64,000 bases of DNA from Tabrizicola flagellatus. GTDB taxonomy: Bacteria; Pseudomonadota; Alphaproteobacteria; Rhodobacterales; Rhodobacteraceae. Location: NCBI RefSeq assembly GCF_008271465.1, contig NZ_VMDU01000010.1, positions 36,563 to 100,562 of the forward strand, in the 5' to 3' direction. The notes beneath the pieces are model-generated. The model was not told where the DNA came from. It ran no database searches and worked only from the letters and a program-made list of their open reading frames with translations. The first letter of the stretch is position 1, and the number at the start of each line of letters is the position of its first letter. Positions 18,012 through 27,105 of this stretch are shown piece after piece. The position numbers and the translations under genes are program-made.

Positions 18012-18824
18012 ATGATGCATGATCGTGCGGGGGCGCTGGCGCTGGCGGCGGTGGTCTGGGCCGCGGCGGCTCTGGCCGAGGAGCGGCAGGTCGCCGGCCA
18101 CCAGGTGACGGTCGCCGAGGACGGGATGGGCGGCGCCGCGCTGGTCGTCGATGGCGAGGTCCTGCACGAGAACGGCGTGATCTTCCTGGACGAGGCCGCG
18201 CAGGCGTTGGGCGGGCTGAGCGTGCTGACCGGGATTGCGGGATCGGGCGGAAATGCCTGCGGCGCGGCGCCCTTCGTGCTGGCGCTGCCAGAGGGCGGCA
18301 AGGCAGGGCTTTACGGCCCTCTGGAGGGCTGCCGGGAGTTCGCGCTGGAAGTCAGGCCCGATTCGCTGGTCTTCTCCACCGAACCGCTGCCCTCGGAGCC
18401 CGGCGAGGTCTGGACCTGGACCCCGGCGGAGGGGTTCGTCCAGGGGCCGCCGGTGGCCTTCGGGGGCACCTCGGGCTGGGAGGCTTTCGACAGCCTGGCC
18501 GGGCAGCACCCGGTCGAGGCGCTGAAGCTGACCCCGGTCCTCGAGGCGCTGCAGGCGGGCCTCGGGCCGGATTATGCGGCCTTTGCCGAGCGGATCTCGG
18601 ATCTCGGCTCGGGCGATCTGACGGCGAAGGGCTATCTGGGCCAGGCCTGCCTGAAATACAGTTGCGAGACGGACTGGGCGATCCTCTATCTGGACCCGGC
18701 CAGCCAGGGTGTCTTTGCCAGCTGGGCCGTCGCGGGCGAGGACGGCGTTCGGTTCTGGCCGCAGGATCGTGCGCTGTGGCCGCCCGAGGCCATGGTGGCC
18801 CTTCCGGGCGGACCAGAGGACTGA
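18012..18824 (+). CDS. Secreted protein of unknown function
   Basis: The 270-residue product has a signal peptide (MMHDRAGALALAAVVW, then AAAALAEE) and otherwise no recognised domain. It contains two cysteine pairs (NACGAAPF/EGCREF and GQACLKYSCETDW) that could form disulfides in the periplasm. It has no further membrane segment and an acidic composition. The start at 18012 is chosen because GGGAGGAGCGG directly precedes it and it opens the signal sequence; earlier in-frame ATGs lie at 17964 and 17991. A CtrA-type box upstream hints at cell-cycle or motility-linked expression. Confidence 0.7.
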   Translation: MMHDRAGALALAAVVWAAAALAEERQVAGHQVTVAEDGMGGAALVVDGEVLHENGVIFLDEAAQALGGLSVLTGIAGSGGNACGAAPFVLALPEGGKAGLYGPLEGCREFALEVRPDSLVFSTEPLPSEPGEVWTWTPAEGFVQGPPVAFGGTSGWEAFDSLAGQHPVEALKLTPVLEALQAGLGPDYAAFAERISDLGSGDLTAKGYLGQACLKYSCETDWAILYLDPASQGVFASWAVAGEDGVRFWPQDRALWPPEAMVALPGGPED

Positions 18825-18907
18825 GACGGAGAGGCAACGAGCCGGTCCGGGGCAGCCGCCGGTCCGGGCGACGGCTCTGCCGGTGGGCGGTGCGCAAGAT
18901 CGGGCGC

Positions 18908-19693
18908 TCAGCCCGGCCGGCCCTGAGGTTTCGGCGCCAGGGCGTAGTCGCCGCGATAGGCGAGCCGGCCATGGTGCGTGATCTGCGCGGTTTCGTGGCA
19001 CCAGATCTCGCCGCCGCAGCCCTCGATCCAGCGGCGGCAGAACGAGGTGTCCTCGCCGTGCATGACCGCCCCGCCGCGCCCGCGCAGGTGGCTGAAGAAA
19101 TCGTGGAAATCGGCGCCCGGATAGCCCGGGCCGTTGAAGCCGGGCACGGGCAGGGCCACCCCGGCCGCGACCATCCGTTCCGGCACGGCGCGGCGGATCA
19201 GCATGAACCCGGTGCCCGCGCCCGGCACCTTGCGGAAGCCGCCCCGGACCTCGAAGGGCCAGGGCTCGCCCGTCTCGAACACATCGGCGACGTTGTAGCG
19301 CAGCGTCTCGGCCAGAAGGTCGGCGGTCGAGGCGCGCTCGGCCACGGGCTTTGCGGCCTCGCGTTCGATGGCGGCGCGGAACTGCTGCCAGCGCATCTGG
19401 CGCTGGGGGTAGGCCGCGACGGTGAAATCGGCGTCGAAGGCGAGGAGGTCGAAGAACAGCTGCGGCTGATAGCTCATGTCGCTGTCCAGAAGCAGCGCAT
19501 GGGTGAACTGCTTGTCGGCCAGGAAGCAGGAGACGAGGTAATTGCGCGAGATCACCAGGTCGGACCATTCGTAGGTCTTGAGCGCGAAGGGGATGCCGCG
19601 ACGTTGCAGCGCCTGGGTCAGGCCCAGCAGGCTGTGGACGGCGGGGGTGTCGATCTGCCCGCCGGTGGGCATCAGGATCATCAGGGTGGTCAT
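18908..19693 (-). CDS. Glycosyltransferase-like protein (GT-A fold)
   Basis: A 261-residue cytosolic protein starting MTTLMILMPTGGQIDTPAVH. The DSD motif in HALLLDSDMSYQPQLFFDLL (about residues 70-90) looks like the metal/sugar-nucleotide DxD of GT-A enzymes, and GEDTSFCRRWIEGCGGEIWC near residue 215 resembles the acceptor-side ED motif. ISRNYLVSCFL and AAYPQRQMRWQQF are other recognisable stretches. It stands alone, convergent with the secreted unknown. The substrate is unknown. The start at 19693 is preferred on the protein pattern; an upstream in-frame ATG exists at 19735. Confidence 0.72.
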   Translation of the reverse strand: MTTLMILMPTGGQIDTPAVHSLLGLTQALQRRGIPFALKTYEWSDLVISRNYLVSCFLADKQFTHALLLDSDMSYQPQLFFDLLAFDADFTVAAYPQRQMRWQQFRAAIEREAAKPVAERASTADLLAETLRYNVADVFETGEPWPFEVRGGFRKVPGAGTGFMLIRRAVPERMVAAGVALPVPGFNGPGYPGADFHDFFSHLRGRGGAVMHGEDTSFCRRWIEGCGGEIWCHETAQITHHGRLAYRGDYALAPKPQGRPG

Positions 19694-19865
19694 GCGTCGG
19701 GCGCTCGCCTTCGGGTGGCCAAGGGTTCGCGGCACGGCCGGGACTTGTCAAGGCGGGCCATGGGCGAGCGATGGGGGGCGCGATGGGGGAGGGAACCCGA
19801 AGCCGGCGGCGCCGTTGACCCGGTGACGGGCACCGATGGGGTGCCCCTGACCCATGGAGGCCAAG

Positions 19866-20096
19866 ATGATTGATGGTGCCATCGTGCCGTTCCTGTCGCT
19901 GTTCACCCTGCTGGCGGTGGCCGTGCTGGCGCTGATCTCGAAGGAGCGGACCAGGGAGAGGATGCGCGACCCGCATGCGCCGGTCTCGACCCTGGCGAAG
20001 GACGGGAAGTATGGCGGCGTGGCGTTCCTCCTGCCGCTGGAGGTGCGCGTGCGGCGGGTGGAGATGCTGCGGCGCCGGGGCGTGCCGCTGGTCTAG
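19866..20096 (+). CDS. Small membrane protein of unknown function
   Basis: A 76-residue protein with one hydrophobic N-terminal helix (about residues 4-26, IVPFLSLFTLLAVAVLALIS) and a basic tail (KERTRERMRDPHAP, VRVRRVEMLRRRG), expected to face the cytoplasm. GGAGGCCAAG in front of ATG 19866 is a strong ribosome site and decides the start. Its stop overlaps the stop of the converging gene (CTAG at 20093-20096). Confidence 0.6.
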   Translation: MIDGAIVPFLSLFTLLAVAVLALISKERTRERMRDPHAPVSTLAKDGKYGGVAFLLPLEVRVRRVEMLRRRGVPLV

Positions 20097-20404
20097 CGCA
20101 GCGCCTGCCAGCCGTCGCTGCAGCCGAGGCGGGTGAACCGCTGGGTGCAGGTGACGAGGCCGCCGTCGGGCAGGGCGAAGACGAGGCTGAAGCCGAACAT
20201 CGTGCCCTGTCCGGCGAGCCCGCGCGCTTCGCCCGGCAGCGGCGCGCGGCCGCTGGGCTGGACGGGGATGGTCGCGCCGTCGCGGGCAAGGCCGGTGATC
20301 GGGCGGCTGGCGAGGTCGTTCAGGGCCATCGAGGCCCCGACATTGGTCAGGACGAACCACAGGATCGCCAGGGCGATCAGGGCTAAGGGGATCCATCTGC
20401 GCAT
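20093..20404 (-). CDS. Small membrane-anchored protein of unknown function
   Basis: A 103-residue protein with an N-terminal membrane helix (MRRWIPLALIALAILWFVL) and a short outer domain with two cysteines (LVTCTQRFTRLGC). The start at 20404 is chosen to begin the helix; an in-frame ATG lies at 20458. It sits just beyond the ilvC terminator on the same strand and converges on the previous gene with shared stop bases. No family recognised. Confidence 0.6.
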   Translation of the reverse strand: MRRWIPLALIALAILWFVLTNVGASMALNDLASRPITGLARDGATIPVQPSGRAPLPGEARGLAGQGTMFGFSLVFALPDGGLVTCTQRFTRLGCSDGWQALR

Positions 20405-20460
20405 CTTCGGCCTACCGTCTCTCTGCTCCGGTAAAGCCCGGCGCGCGGCCGGGGGCAACG

Positions 20461-20489
20461 AAAAAGGGCGCCCGCGGGGCGCCCTTTTC
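20461..20489 (-). terminator. ilvC intrinsic terminator
   Basis: A self-complementary stem, GGGCGCCC (20466-20473) with GGGCGCCC (20477-20484), has a GCG loop, A5 on one side and T4 on the other. Read on the minus strand it ends in TTTTT, 19 bases after the ilvC stop. It could work in both directions. Confidence 0.85.
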
Positions 20490-20507
20490 CTTGCCGTGAG
20501 GACGCGA

Positions 20508-21602
<1,095 letters not shown>

Positions 21603-21657
21603 TTACCGGCAGATGTGCGAAGGATCATTCCTGTAAGCGCCGTTCAACGGAAAATTC

Positions 21658-22116
21658 ATGCAGATAGACGACACCGACCGCCGCATCCTGCGCCACTGGC
21701 TTGCCGAGCCGGGGCTGGAGCGTGCAGTGCTGGCCGAGCGTGCGGGCGTGACGCCGGCGACGCTGTGGCGCAGGCTCGACCGGCTGCGGGCGGGCGGGGT
21801 GATACGGTCGGAGGGCGCGCGGATCGACTGGCGAGCCCTGGGCTATGCGGTCGAGGTCAGCTTGCGCTTCACGCTGGACAAGACCAACCCGCGCGCCTTC
21901 GACGAGTTCATCGCGGCGGCGCGCGAGGTGCCCGAGGTGATCGGGATCGAGACCTTCCTCGGCCGGGTGGACGTGCGGCTGAACGTGATCGCCCGCGACA
22001 TGGGCCACTGGACCGGCATCTACCGCGACCGGATCCTGACCCTGCCGCATATCGCCGAGGTCGAGGCGCTGATGCTGGTGGCGACGATCAAGGAGACGGG
22101 GGGGCTTCCGTTGTGA
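21658..22116 (+). CDS. Lrp/AsnC family transcriptional regulator (first of pair)
   Basis: A 152-residue regulator with an N-terminal helix-turn-helix (DTDRRILRHWLAEPGLERAV, AGVTPATLWRRLDRLRAGGV) and a C-terminal RAM/AsnC ligand domain (VPEVIGIETFLGRVDVRLNV). It overlaps the next regulator by GTGA, so the two are made together and may form mixed oligomers. The pair is divergent from ilvC with a 127-base spacer, which suggests regulation by an amino acid. The N-terminal HTH is slightly atypical compared with its partner. Confidence 0.88.
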   Translation: MQIDDTDRRILRHWLAEPGLERAVLAERAGVTPATLWRRLDRLRAGGVIRSEGARIDWRALGYAVEVSLRFTLDKTNPRAFDEFIAAAREVPEVIGIETFLGRVDVRLNVIARDMGHWTGIYRDRILTLPHIAEVEALMLVATIKETGGLPL

Positions 22117-22595
22117 TCGATCTCGACGACACCGACCGGGCGATCCTGCGGGCTCTGGCGGCGGACGGCACGCTGTCGGCCGGCGAGCTGGGGCGGCGGC
22201 TCGGCCTGTCGCAGCCGGCGGCCTGGCGGCGGGTGCGGCGGCTTGAGGAGGCGGGGGTCTTGCAGGGGCTGGCGGTCGAGGTGGACCGCGAGGCGCTGGG
22301 CTTCGGGGTCACGGTATTCCTCGGTGTGAAGCTGGCCACGAAAGGCCGGGTGAGCCTTGAGGATTTCGAGCGCGCGGTGCAGGCCATTCCCGAGGTGCAG
22401 GTGGTGCAGCATGTGCTGGGCCTGTTCGACTATCGCCTGCGGGTCGTGGCCCGCGACATCGCGGATTTCGAGCGCGTGCTGCGGCGGCGGATCATGACGC
22501 TGCCGGGGGTGGGCAACGTCGAGGCCAACGTGCTTCTGACCGAGGAACGTCGCCCCGGACCCCTGGGCGTGGCGGAAACGGTCGGGAAAGCGTGA
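22113..22595 (+). CDS. Lrp/AsnC family transcriptional regulator (second of pair)
   Basis: A 160-residue protein starting at GTG 22113, overlapping the stop of the first regulator. The HTH reads IDLDDTDRAILRALAADGTL ... GLSQPAAWRRVRRLEEAGVL, which is closer to the Lrp norm. The RAM domain contains IPEVQVVQHVLGLFDYRLRV and IMTLPGVGNVEANVLL. Its ligand is unknown. A dispersed palindromic repeat follows, and then the enolase/aminotransferase operon on the same strand, which could also be a target. Confidence 0.88.
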   Translation: MIDLDDTDRAILRALAADGTLSAGELGRRLGLSQPAAWRRVRRLEEAGVLQGLAVEVDREALGFGVTVFLGVKLATKGRVSLEDFERAVQAIPEVQVVQHVLGLFDYRLRVVARDIADFERVLRRRIMTLPGVGNVEANVLLTEERRPGPLGVAETVGKA

Positions 22596-22617
22596 TCTTT
22601 GGCGGCTAGGGTCGGGG

Positions 22618-22684
22618 CCGCTCCTCGTCGCATTTCATGCGCTCGTCGCTGGCGAGGAGAAGCCGAAGGCGCACGACGAGCGGA
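22618..22684. repeat. Dispersed intergenic palindromic repeat, copy 2 (inverted)
   Basis: On the minus strand the core CGTCGTGCGCCTTCGGCTTC and on (about 22650-22679) matches copy 3 at 25 of 26 positions. The CTCCTCG and CGAGGAG arms are present as in the other copies. It lies between the second Lrp-type gene and the enolase-superfamily gene. Confidence 0.65.
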
Positions 22685-22698
22685 ACCCGGGAGAGGCC

Positions 22699-23802
22699 AT
22701 GAAGATCGCGAAGCTGGAAACCTTCGATACGCAATACGTCTGCTTCGTGAAGGTCACGGCGGATACCGGCGATGTGGGCTGGGGCCAGTGTTCGACCTAT
22801 CAGGCCGACATCACTGCGGAAATCTTCCACCGGCAGGTCGCGCCTTATGCTCTCGGCACGGCGGTCGAGGACCTGGAGGACACGCTGCGCCGCATCTTCG
22901 AGCGCGAGCACAAGTTCCCGGGCAGCTACCTGCGCCGCGCACAGGCGGGGCTGGACACCGCGGTCTGGGACCTGCGCGGCAAGGCCCTGGGCAAGCCGGT
23001 GGTGGAGCTTCTGGGCGGCACGCCCGGCCGGGTGCGGGCCTATGCGTCGTCGATGAAGCGCGACATCACGCCCGAGGCCGAGGCGGAGCGTTTCCTGCGC
23101 CTGCGCGAGGCGCATGGCTTCACCGCCTTCAAGTGGCGTGTGGGCGCGGAAGTGGGGCGCGACCAGGACGAATGGCCGGGACGCACCGAGGCGATAATTC
23201 CAATTGTTTCCAGGGCACTAGGCGATGATGTTGAGAAACTTGTTGATGGCAATTCCTGCTATTCCCCGGCCCGCGCCATCGAGGTCGGCCGGATGCTGGA
23301 AGACCACGGCATCGGCCATTTCGAGGAACCCTGTCCCTATTGGGAGGTGGACCAGACCGCCGAAGTCCGCGCCGCGCTGACCCTCGACGTGGCGGGCGGC
23401 GAGCAGGATTGCGAGTTTACCGCCTGGCAGCTGGCGATCGAACACAAGGCGGTGGACATCCTGCAGCCCGACATCATGTATCTGGGCGGGATCTATCGCA
23501 CGCTGGAGGTCTGCCGGATGGGTCAGGCGGCCGGCCTGCCGATCACCCCCCATGCGGCGAACCTGGGCCTGGTGACGCTTTGCACGATGCACCTTTTGCG
23601 CGCGATCCCGAACCCCGGCAAATACCTTGAGTTTTCCATCGAGGGGCTAGACTACTATCCGTGGCAGCAGGGCCTGTTCCTGAACGATCCCTACCGGATC
23701 GAGGACGGCCATGCCACGGTGACGGAGGCCCCCGGCTGGGGGGTGGAGATCAACCCCGACTGGCTGGCCCGCGCCCGCCACAAGGTTTCGGAAAGGACCT
23801 GA
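22699..23802 (+). CDS. Mandelate racemase/muconate lactonizing (enolase superfamily) enzyme
   Basis: A 367-residue cytosolic barrel enzyme that should abstract a proton alpha to a carboxylate. Metal ligands are D183 (LVDGNS), E209/E210 (FEEPCPYW) and E235 (GGEQD). The mandelate-racemase-type His-Asp dyad is D258 (LQPDIMYLGG) and H285 (TPHAANLGL). The usual KxK base motif is K145-W-R147. This points to a racemase or acid-sugar dehydratase; the substrate cannot be read from sequence. GGGAGAGG precedes the ATG. It is one base from a class V aminotransferase, so they share an operon. Codons 166-188 (23194-23262) are strikingly AT-ending, unlike the rest of the gene. Confidence 0.85.
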   Translation: MKIAKLETFDTQYVCFVKVTADTGDVGWGQCSTYQADITAEIFHRQVAPYALGTAVEDLEDTLRRIFEREHKFPGSYLRRAQAGLDTAVWDLRGKALGKPVVELLGGTPGRVRAYASSMKRDITPEAEAERFLRLREAHGFTAFKWRVGAEVGRDQDEWPGRTEAIIPIVSRALGDDVEKLVDGNSCYSPARAIEVGRMLEDHGIGHFEEPCPYWEVDQTAEVRAALTLDVAGGEQDCEFTAWQLAIEHKAVDILQPDIMYLGGIYRTLEVCRMGQAAGLPITPHAANLGLVTLCTMHLLRAIPNPGKYLEFSIEGLDYYPWQQGLFLNDPYRIEDGHATVTEAPGWGVEINPDWLARARHKVSERT

Positions 23803-23803
23803 G

Positions 23804-24928
23804 ATGCCCGGATTGCACGCGCACATCGACCCCGAGGGACTGGAGGAGTTTTCGGTCGTCTTCACCGACCGCTCGCTCAATCACATGTCGGCCCGGTTCC
23901 AGGGGGTGATGCGCGATGTCTCGGGCCTTCTGAAGGAGGTCTACAAGGGCTCCGCCGTGGCTTTGGTGCCGGGGGGCGGGACCTATGCGATGGAGGCCGT
24001 GGCGCGGCAGTTCGGCAAGGGCCGGGTGCTGATCGTCCGCAACGGCTGGTTCAGCTATCGCTGGACACAGATCTTCGAGGCGGGCGGGTTCGCGGCCGAG
24101 ACGACGGTGGTCATGGCCCGGCAGACCGGCAACGACGCCCGCGCGCCTTACGCCCCGCCGCCGATCGAGGAGGTGGTGGCGAAGATCCACGAGGTCCGCC
24201 CCGAGGCGGTCTTCGCCCCGCATGTCGAGACTTCGGCGGGGATCATCCTGCCCGACGACTATATCGCCAAGATGGCGGCGGCGGCGCATGAAGTGGGCGC
24301 GCTGATGGTGCTGGACTGCATCGCCTCGGGCTGCGTCTGGGTGGACATGGCCGCGACCGGGGTCGATGTGCTGATCTCGGCGCCGCAGAAGGGGTGGTCG
24401 GCCTCTCCCAGCGCGGGCGTGGTGGTGCTGTCGCCGGCGGGAGAGGCGCGGCTGGCAGAGACCACGTCGAACTCCTTCGCGCTGGACCTGAGGAAGTGGC
24501 GCGCGATCATGGAGGCCTACGAGAAGGGCGGCCACGCCTATCATGCAACGATGCCGACGGATGCGATTGTCGGCTTCCGCGATGCGATGGTCGAGACGAA
24601 GGCGATGGGGTTCGAGGCCGCCAAGGCCGCGCAATGGGCGCTGGGTCGGGCGGTCCGGGCCATGCTGGCCGAGAAGGGGGTTCCGTCCGTGGCCGCCGAA
24701 GGCTTCCAGGCTCCGGGGGTGGTGGTGAGCTATACCTCCGACCCGGATATTCAGAACGGCGCGAAGTTCCGGGCCGAAGGCTTGCAGATCGCGGCCGGGG
24801 TGCCCTTGCAGGTCGGCGAGGGGCCGGAGTTCAGGACGTTCCGGCTGGGTCTCTTCGGGCTGGACAAGCTGAAGGATGTGGACGCGACGGTCGCGCGGTT
24901 GAAGCGGGCGGTCGACGCGGTGCTTTGA
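23804..24928 (+). CDS. Class V PLP aminotransferase (alanine-glyoxylate type)
   Basis: A 374-residue PLP enzyme. Features are the phosphate-binding PGGGTYAMEAVARQFGKGRV (about residues 56-75), the PLP-contact stretch HVETSAGIILPDDY, LDCIASGC and the Schiff-base lysine K196 in ISAPQKGWSASPSAG. The closest broad type is alanine/serine-glyoxylate or 2-aminoethylphosphonate-like aminotransferase. AAGGA sits ahead of ATG 23804, one base after the enolase-family gene. The pair suggests a short catabolic route in which the first enzyme makes a 2-keto acid and this one transaminates it; that is an inference. Confidence 0.86.
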   Translation: MPGLHAHIDPEGLEEFSVVFTDRSLNHMSARFQGVMRDVSGLLKEVYKGSAVALVPGGGTYAMEAVARQFGKGRVLIVRNGWFSYRWTQIFEAGGFAAETTVVMARQTGNDARAPYAPPPIEEVVAKIHEVRPEAVFAPHVETSAGIILPDDYIAKMAAAAHEVGALMVLDCIASGCVWVDMAATGVDVLISAPQKGWSASPSAGVVVLSPAGEARLAETTSNSFALDLRKWRAIMEAYEKGGHAYHATMPTDAIVGFRDAMVETKAMGFEAAKAAQWALGRAVRAMLAEKGVPSVAAEGFQAPGVVVSYTSDPDIQNGAKFRAEGLQIAAGVPLQVGEGPEFRTFRLGLFGLDKLKDVDATVARLKRAVDAVL

Positions 24929-24933
24929 CGACA

Positions 24934-24966
24934 CACAGGCCGGAAGGGAGCATCCGGCCTGTGCGT
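24934..24966. terminator. Bidirectional hairpin between convergent genes
   Basis: CACAGGCCGG (24934-24943) pairs perfectly with CCGGCCTGTG (24954-24963) across a 10-base loop and is followed by CGTTT. It lies five bases after the aminotransferase stop and before the 3' end of the small secreted gene, so it probably ends both transcripts. Confidence 0.65.
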
Positions 24967-24986
24967 TTCAGCAGTCACGCTGACGA

Positions 24987-25238
24987 TCACTGGGCGTTGG
25001 ACAGGATCGCCTTGACGGCGCCGGCCGGGTTGTCGCCCGCGCCGAGGTTGTCCGAGCTGGCGAACAGCGAGACGATCTGGGCATATTGCGAATTGCTCAG
25101 GTTCGACAGGTCGGCATCGGGGATCCAGGCCAGGATCTGTGACTGGATGGCCGAGGAGAGCTGCACCGGAGCCTGCTGGGCAAAGGCGCCCGTGGCGGTC
25201 GCGGCAACGAGAGCAGTGACGAGTGCAAAGCTTTTCAT
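24987..25238 (-). CDS. Small secreted protein of unknown function
   Basis: The 83-residue product has a clean signal peptide (MKSFALVTALVAATATGAFA). The mature part is about 62 residues (PVQLSSAIQSQILAWIPDAD, LSNLSNSQYAQIVSLFASSD) and has no cysteine. GGAAGGAATCC precedes ATG 25238 and fixes the start. No known domain; repeated short hydrophobic/Ser patterns suggest a helical exported protein. It is transcribed from the 257-base gap toward the ubiquinone-type hydroxylase, away from it. Confidence 0.7.
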   Translation of the reverse strand: MKSFALVTALVAATATGAFAQQAPVQLSSAIQSQILAWIPDADLSNLSNSQYAQIVSLFASSDNLGAGDNPAGAVKAILSNAQ

Positions 25239-25495
25239 TTTGGATTCCTTCCGGTTTTTCGGATCCCGCCCTTCGTCTGGCGGTGAGCGATATGTGGGGT
25301 GGCGGGGCCGGAAAGTGAAATCACGGAGCGGTCGCGGCACCTCGCCCATCTGTGATGCGCCGTGCATCTTGCAGGCGCGATGCGCGGAAATCCTGAAGGA
25401 TCAGCGCCTCGTCAGTGCCTTTTCGCTCACATGTTACCGAAGTTTCATGCGGTTTGACAAAGGTGCGTCTGCTATGTGCAAGAGCGCACAGACGG

Positions 25496-26719
25496 TCAGA
25501 GCGGCTTTGCCGTAGGGGCCTGGTGGCCAACCCCAAGGCCCGCACGCATCAGCATCTGCCGCACGGGGCGTACGGAATACAGCGCATCCAGCGCCTTTGC
25601 GCGCAGGTCGCGCAAGGCTGGCGCCCCGACCATCGAGGCGCGGTTCAGAAGGTCGATCCCGGTCACGCGGGCGCGCACCTCGAGGTGGCGCTGGCGGTGG
25701 TAGGCCTCGGTGACGGCAGGCTGTCCCGGATCGTCGCGGTGCGACTCGGCCAGAGCCAGCAGCGCGGCCAGGTCGGCGAGGCTCATGTTCAGGCCCTGTG
25801 CGCCGATCGGCGGGACGACATGCGCGGCCTCGGCGATGAGCGCGGCGCGGGGGCCGGAGAGCCGGTCGGCGATCTGGCTGATGATCGGCCAGACGGACCG
25901 GCGCGAGATCAGGGTCAACGGCCCGAGGACATGGGCAGATCGGGAGGTCATCTCGGCCTCGAACGCCGGGACGGGAAGCGTGGCCAGGCGGGCGATCTCG
26001 GGGCCTCTGTCCATCCAGACGACGGCCGAGGCCGGGCGGCCGTCGCGGTCGGGCAGGGGGACGAGCGTGAAGGGGCCGCCGGTGCGGTGCACCTCGGTCG
26101 AGACGTTCTGGTGCGGCAGATCATGGGCCACGGCGAAGGCCAGCGCCTTCTGGCCGTAGCGGATGGTTTGCGCTGCGATCCCGAGGGCTTCGCGCACCGG
26201 AGACGTTCTGCCGTCTGCGCCGACCACCAGCCGGGCCGAGACCTGCGTGCCATCGGTCAGGGTGACCAGGGCTTCCGCCTCGCGCGGCAGCATGCGGGCG
26301 AAACCGACACCGGGGCGGAAGCTGACGTTCGGCAATTCGGCAAGGCGCGCCACCATCTCGCGCCGGAGAAGCCAGTTCGGCAGGTTCCAGCCGAAGGGCG
26401 CGTCCGAGATGTCGGCGGCGTCGAAGTCGCGCGTCAGGCGCGCCTCGGGCTCGGGTCCGCCGGCGTCGATGATGCGCATGACTTGCAGCGGCGCGGCATG
26501 GGGATCGAGGCGCGACCAGAGCCCGGCGGCCTGCAGCACCGGGATCGAGGGTTGCAGGAAGGCCGTGGTGCGCAGGTCGGCGCCGTCGTCGTCGGCGGCG
26601 GTCACCGGGGGGGCGGGATCGACGCAGATCACGCGGAACCCGGCCGAGCCGAAGGCGCAGGCGGCCGTCAGCCCGGCCACGCCGCCGCCGGAAATCAGGA
26701 TGTCGGTGGTTTCGCGCAT
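25496..26719 (-). CDS. UbiH/COQ6-family FAD monooxygenase
   Basis: A 407-residue flavoprotein of the family that hydroxylates ubiquinone precursors. The dinucleotide-binding GGGVAGLTAACAFGSAGFRV is at residues 12-31, the middle motif VVGADGRTSPVRE near 170, and the second FAD motif AEAAHVVPPIGAQGLNMSLAD near 290. In the last, the usual GDAAH is AEAAH. Alphaproteobacterial UbiH/UbiF/UbiL are hard to separate by eye, so no symbol is given. Two adjacent ATGs (26722, 26719) follow AAGGGGG; the second gives better spacing. Confidence 0.88.
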   Translation of the reverse strand: MRETTDILISGGGVAGLTAACAFGSAGFRVICVDPAPPVTAADDDGADLRTTAFLQPSIPVLQAAGLWSRLDPHAAPLQVMRIIDAGGPEPEARLTRDFDAADISDAPFGWNLPNWLLRREMVARLAELPNVSFRPGVGFARMLPREAEALVTLTDGTQVSARLVVGADGRTSPVREALGIAAQTIRYGQKALAFAVAHDLPHQNVSTEVHRTGGPFTLVPLPDRDGRPASAVVWMDRGPEIARLATLPVPAFEAEMTSRSAHVLGPLTLISRRSVWPIISQIADRLSGPRAALIAEAAHVVPPIGAQGLNMSLADLAALLALAESHRDDPGQPAVTEAYHRQRHLEVRARVTGIDLLNRASMVGAPALRDLRAKALDALYSVRPVRQMLMRAGLGVGHQAPTAKPL

Positions 26720-26783
26720 CATGGCCCCCTTCGCGTCACCAGCATAGGTCAGCACGCTGCGGGGGGCCAGTGGACAGGTCGTC

Positions 26784-27035
26784 TCAGGGCCGCGCGAGGA
26801 TCACGAGGATGACGAACATCACCGGCACGAAGCCGACCGCCGTCAGCACCAGCGCGGGCAGGCCCCAGGTCTTGATCGCCAGGACAAGGGCGGTCAGGGC
26901 GATCACGAACAGGTAGAAGAGGCTGTCGGCCTCGCGTTCGATGTCGCGGATCACGCGACCGATGACGGGAAGGCTGCGGGCGATGCGGCCGGGCAGGGAT
27001 GGGCGGCGGGCGAGGTCGGTGGTGGCAAGGGTCAT
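26784..27035 (-). CDS. Small two-helix membrane protein
   Basis: An 83-residue protein with a basic N-terminus and two predicted membrane helices (about residues 38-57, SLFYLFVIALTALVLAIKTW, and 60-80, LPALVLTAVGFVPVMFVILV). AGGAC precedes ATG 27035. It lies between the UbiH-family gene and the HAD phosphatase on the same strand. No family recognised. Confidence 0.65.
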   Translation of the reverse strand: MTLATTDLARRPSLPGRIARSLPVIGRVIRDIEREADSLFYLFVIALTALVLAIKTWGLPALVLTAVGFVPVMFVILVILARP

Positions 27036-27105
27036 CGGGCGTCCTGTGCTGTTGTATCCGGCTGCTATTTAGGGCAGCCGCGCGGCGAGGGGATGTGACC
27101 GGTTG

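Noticed and set aside
17871..20396. 841-codon minus-strand frame
   Set aside because: It overlaps several supported genes in other frames; the translation is low complexity.
25239..25495. TTGACA at 25454-25460 as a promoter for a plus-strand gene
   Set aside because: The nearest -10-like word is only 13 bases away and no plus-strand gene follows.
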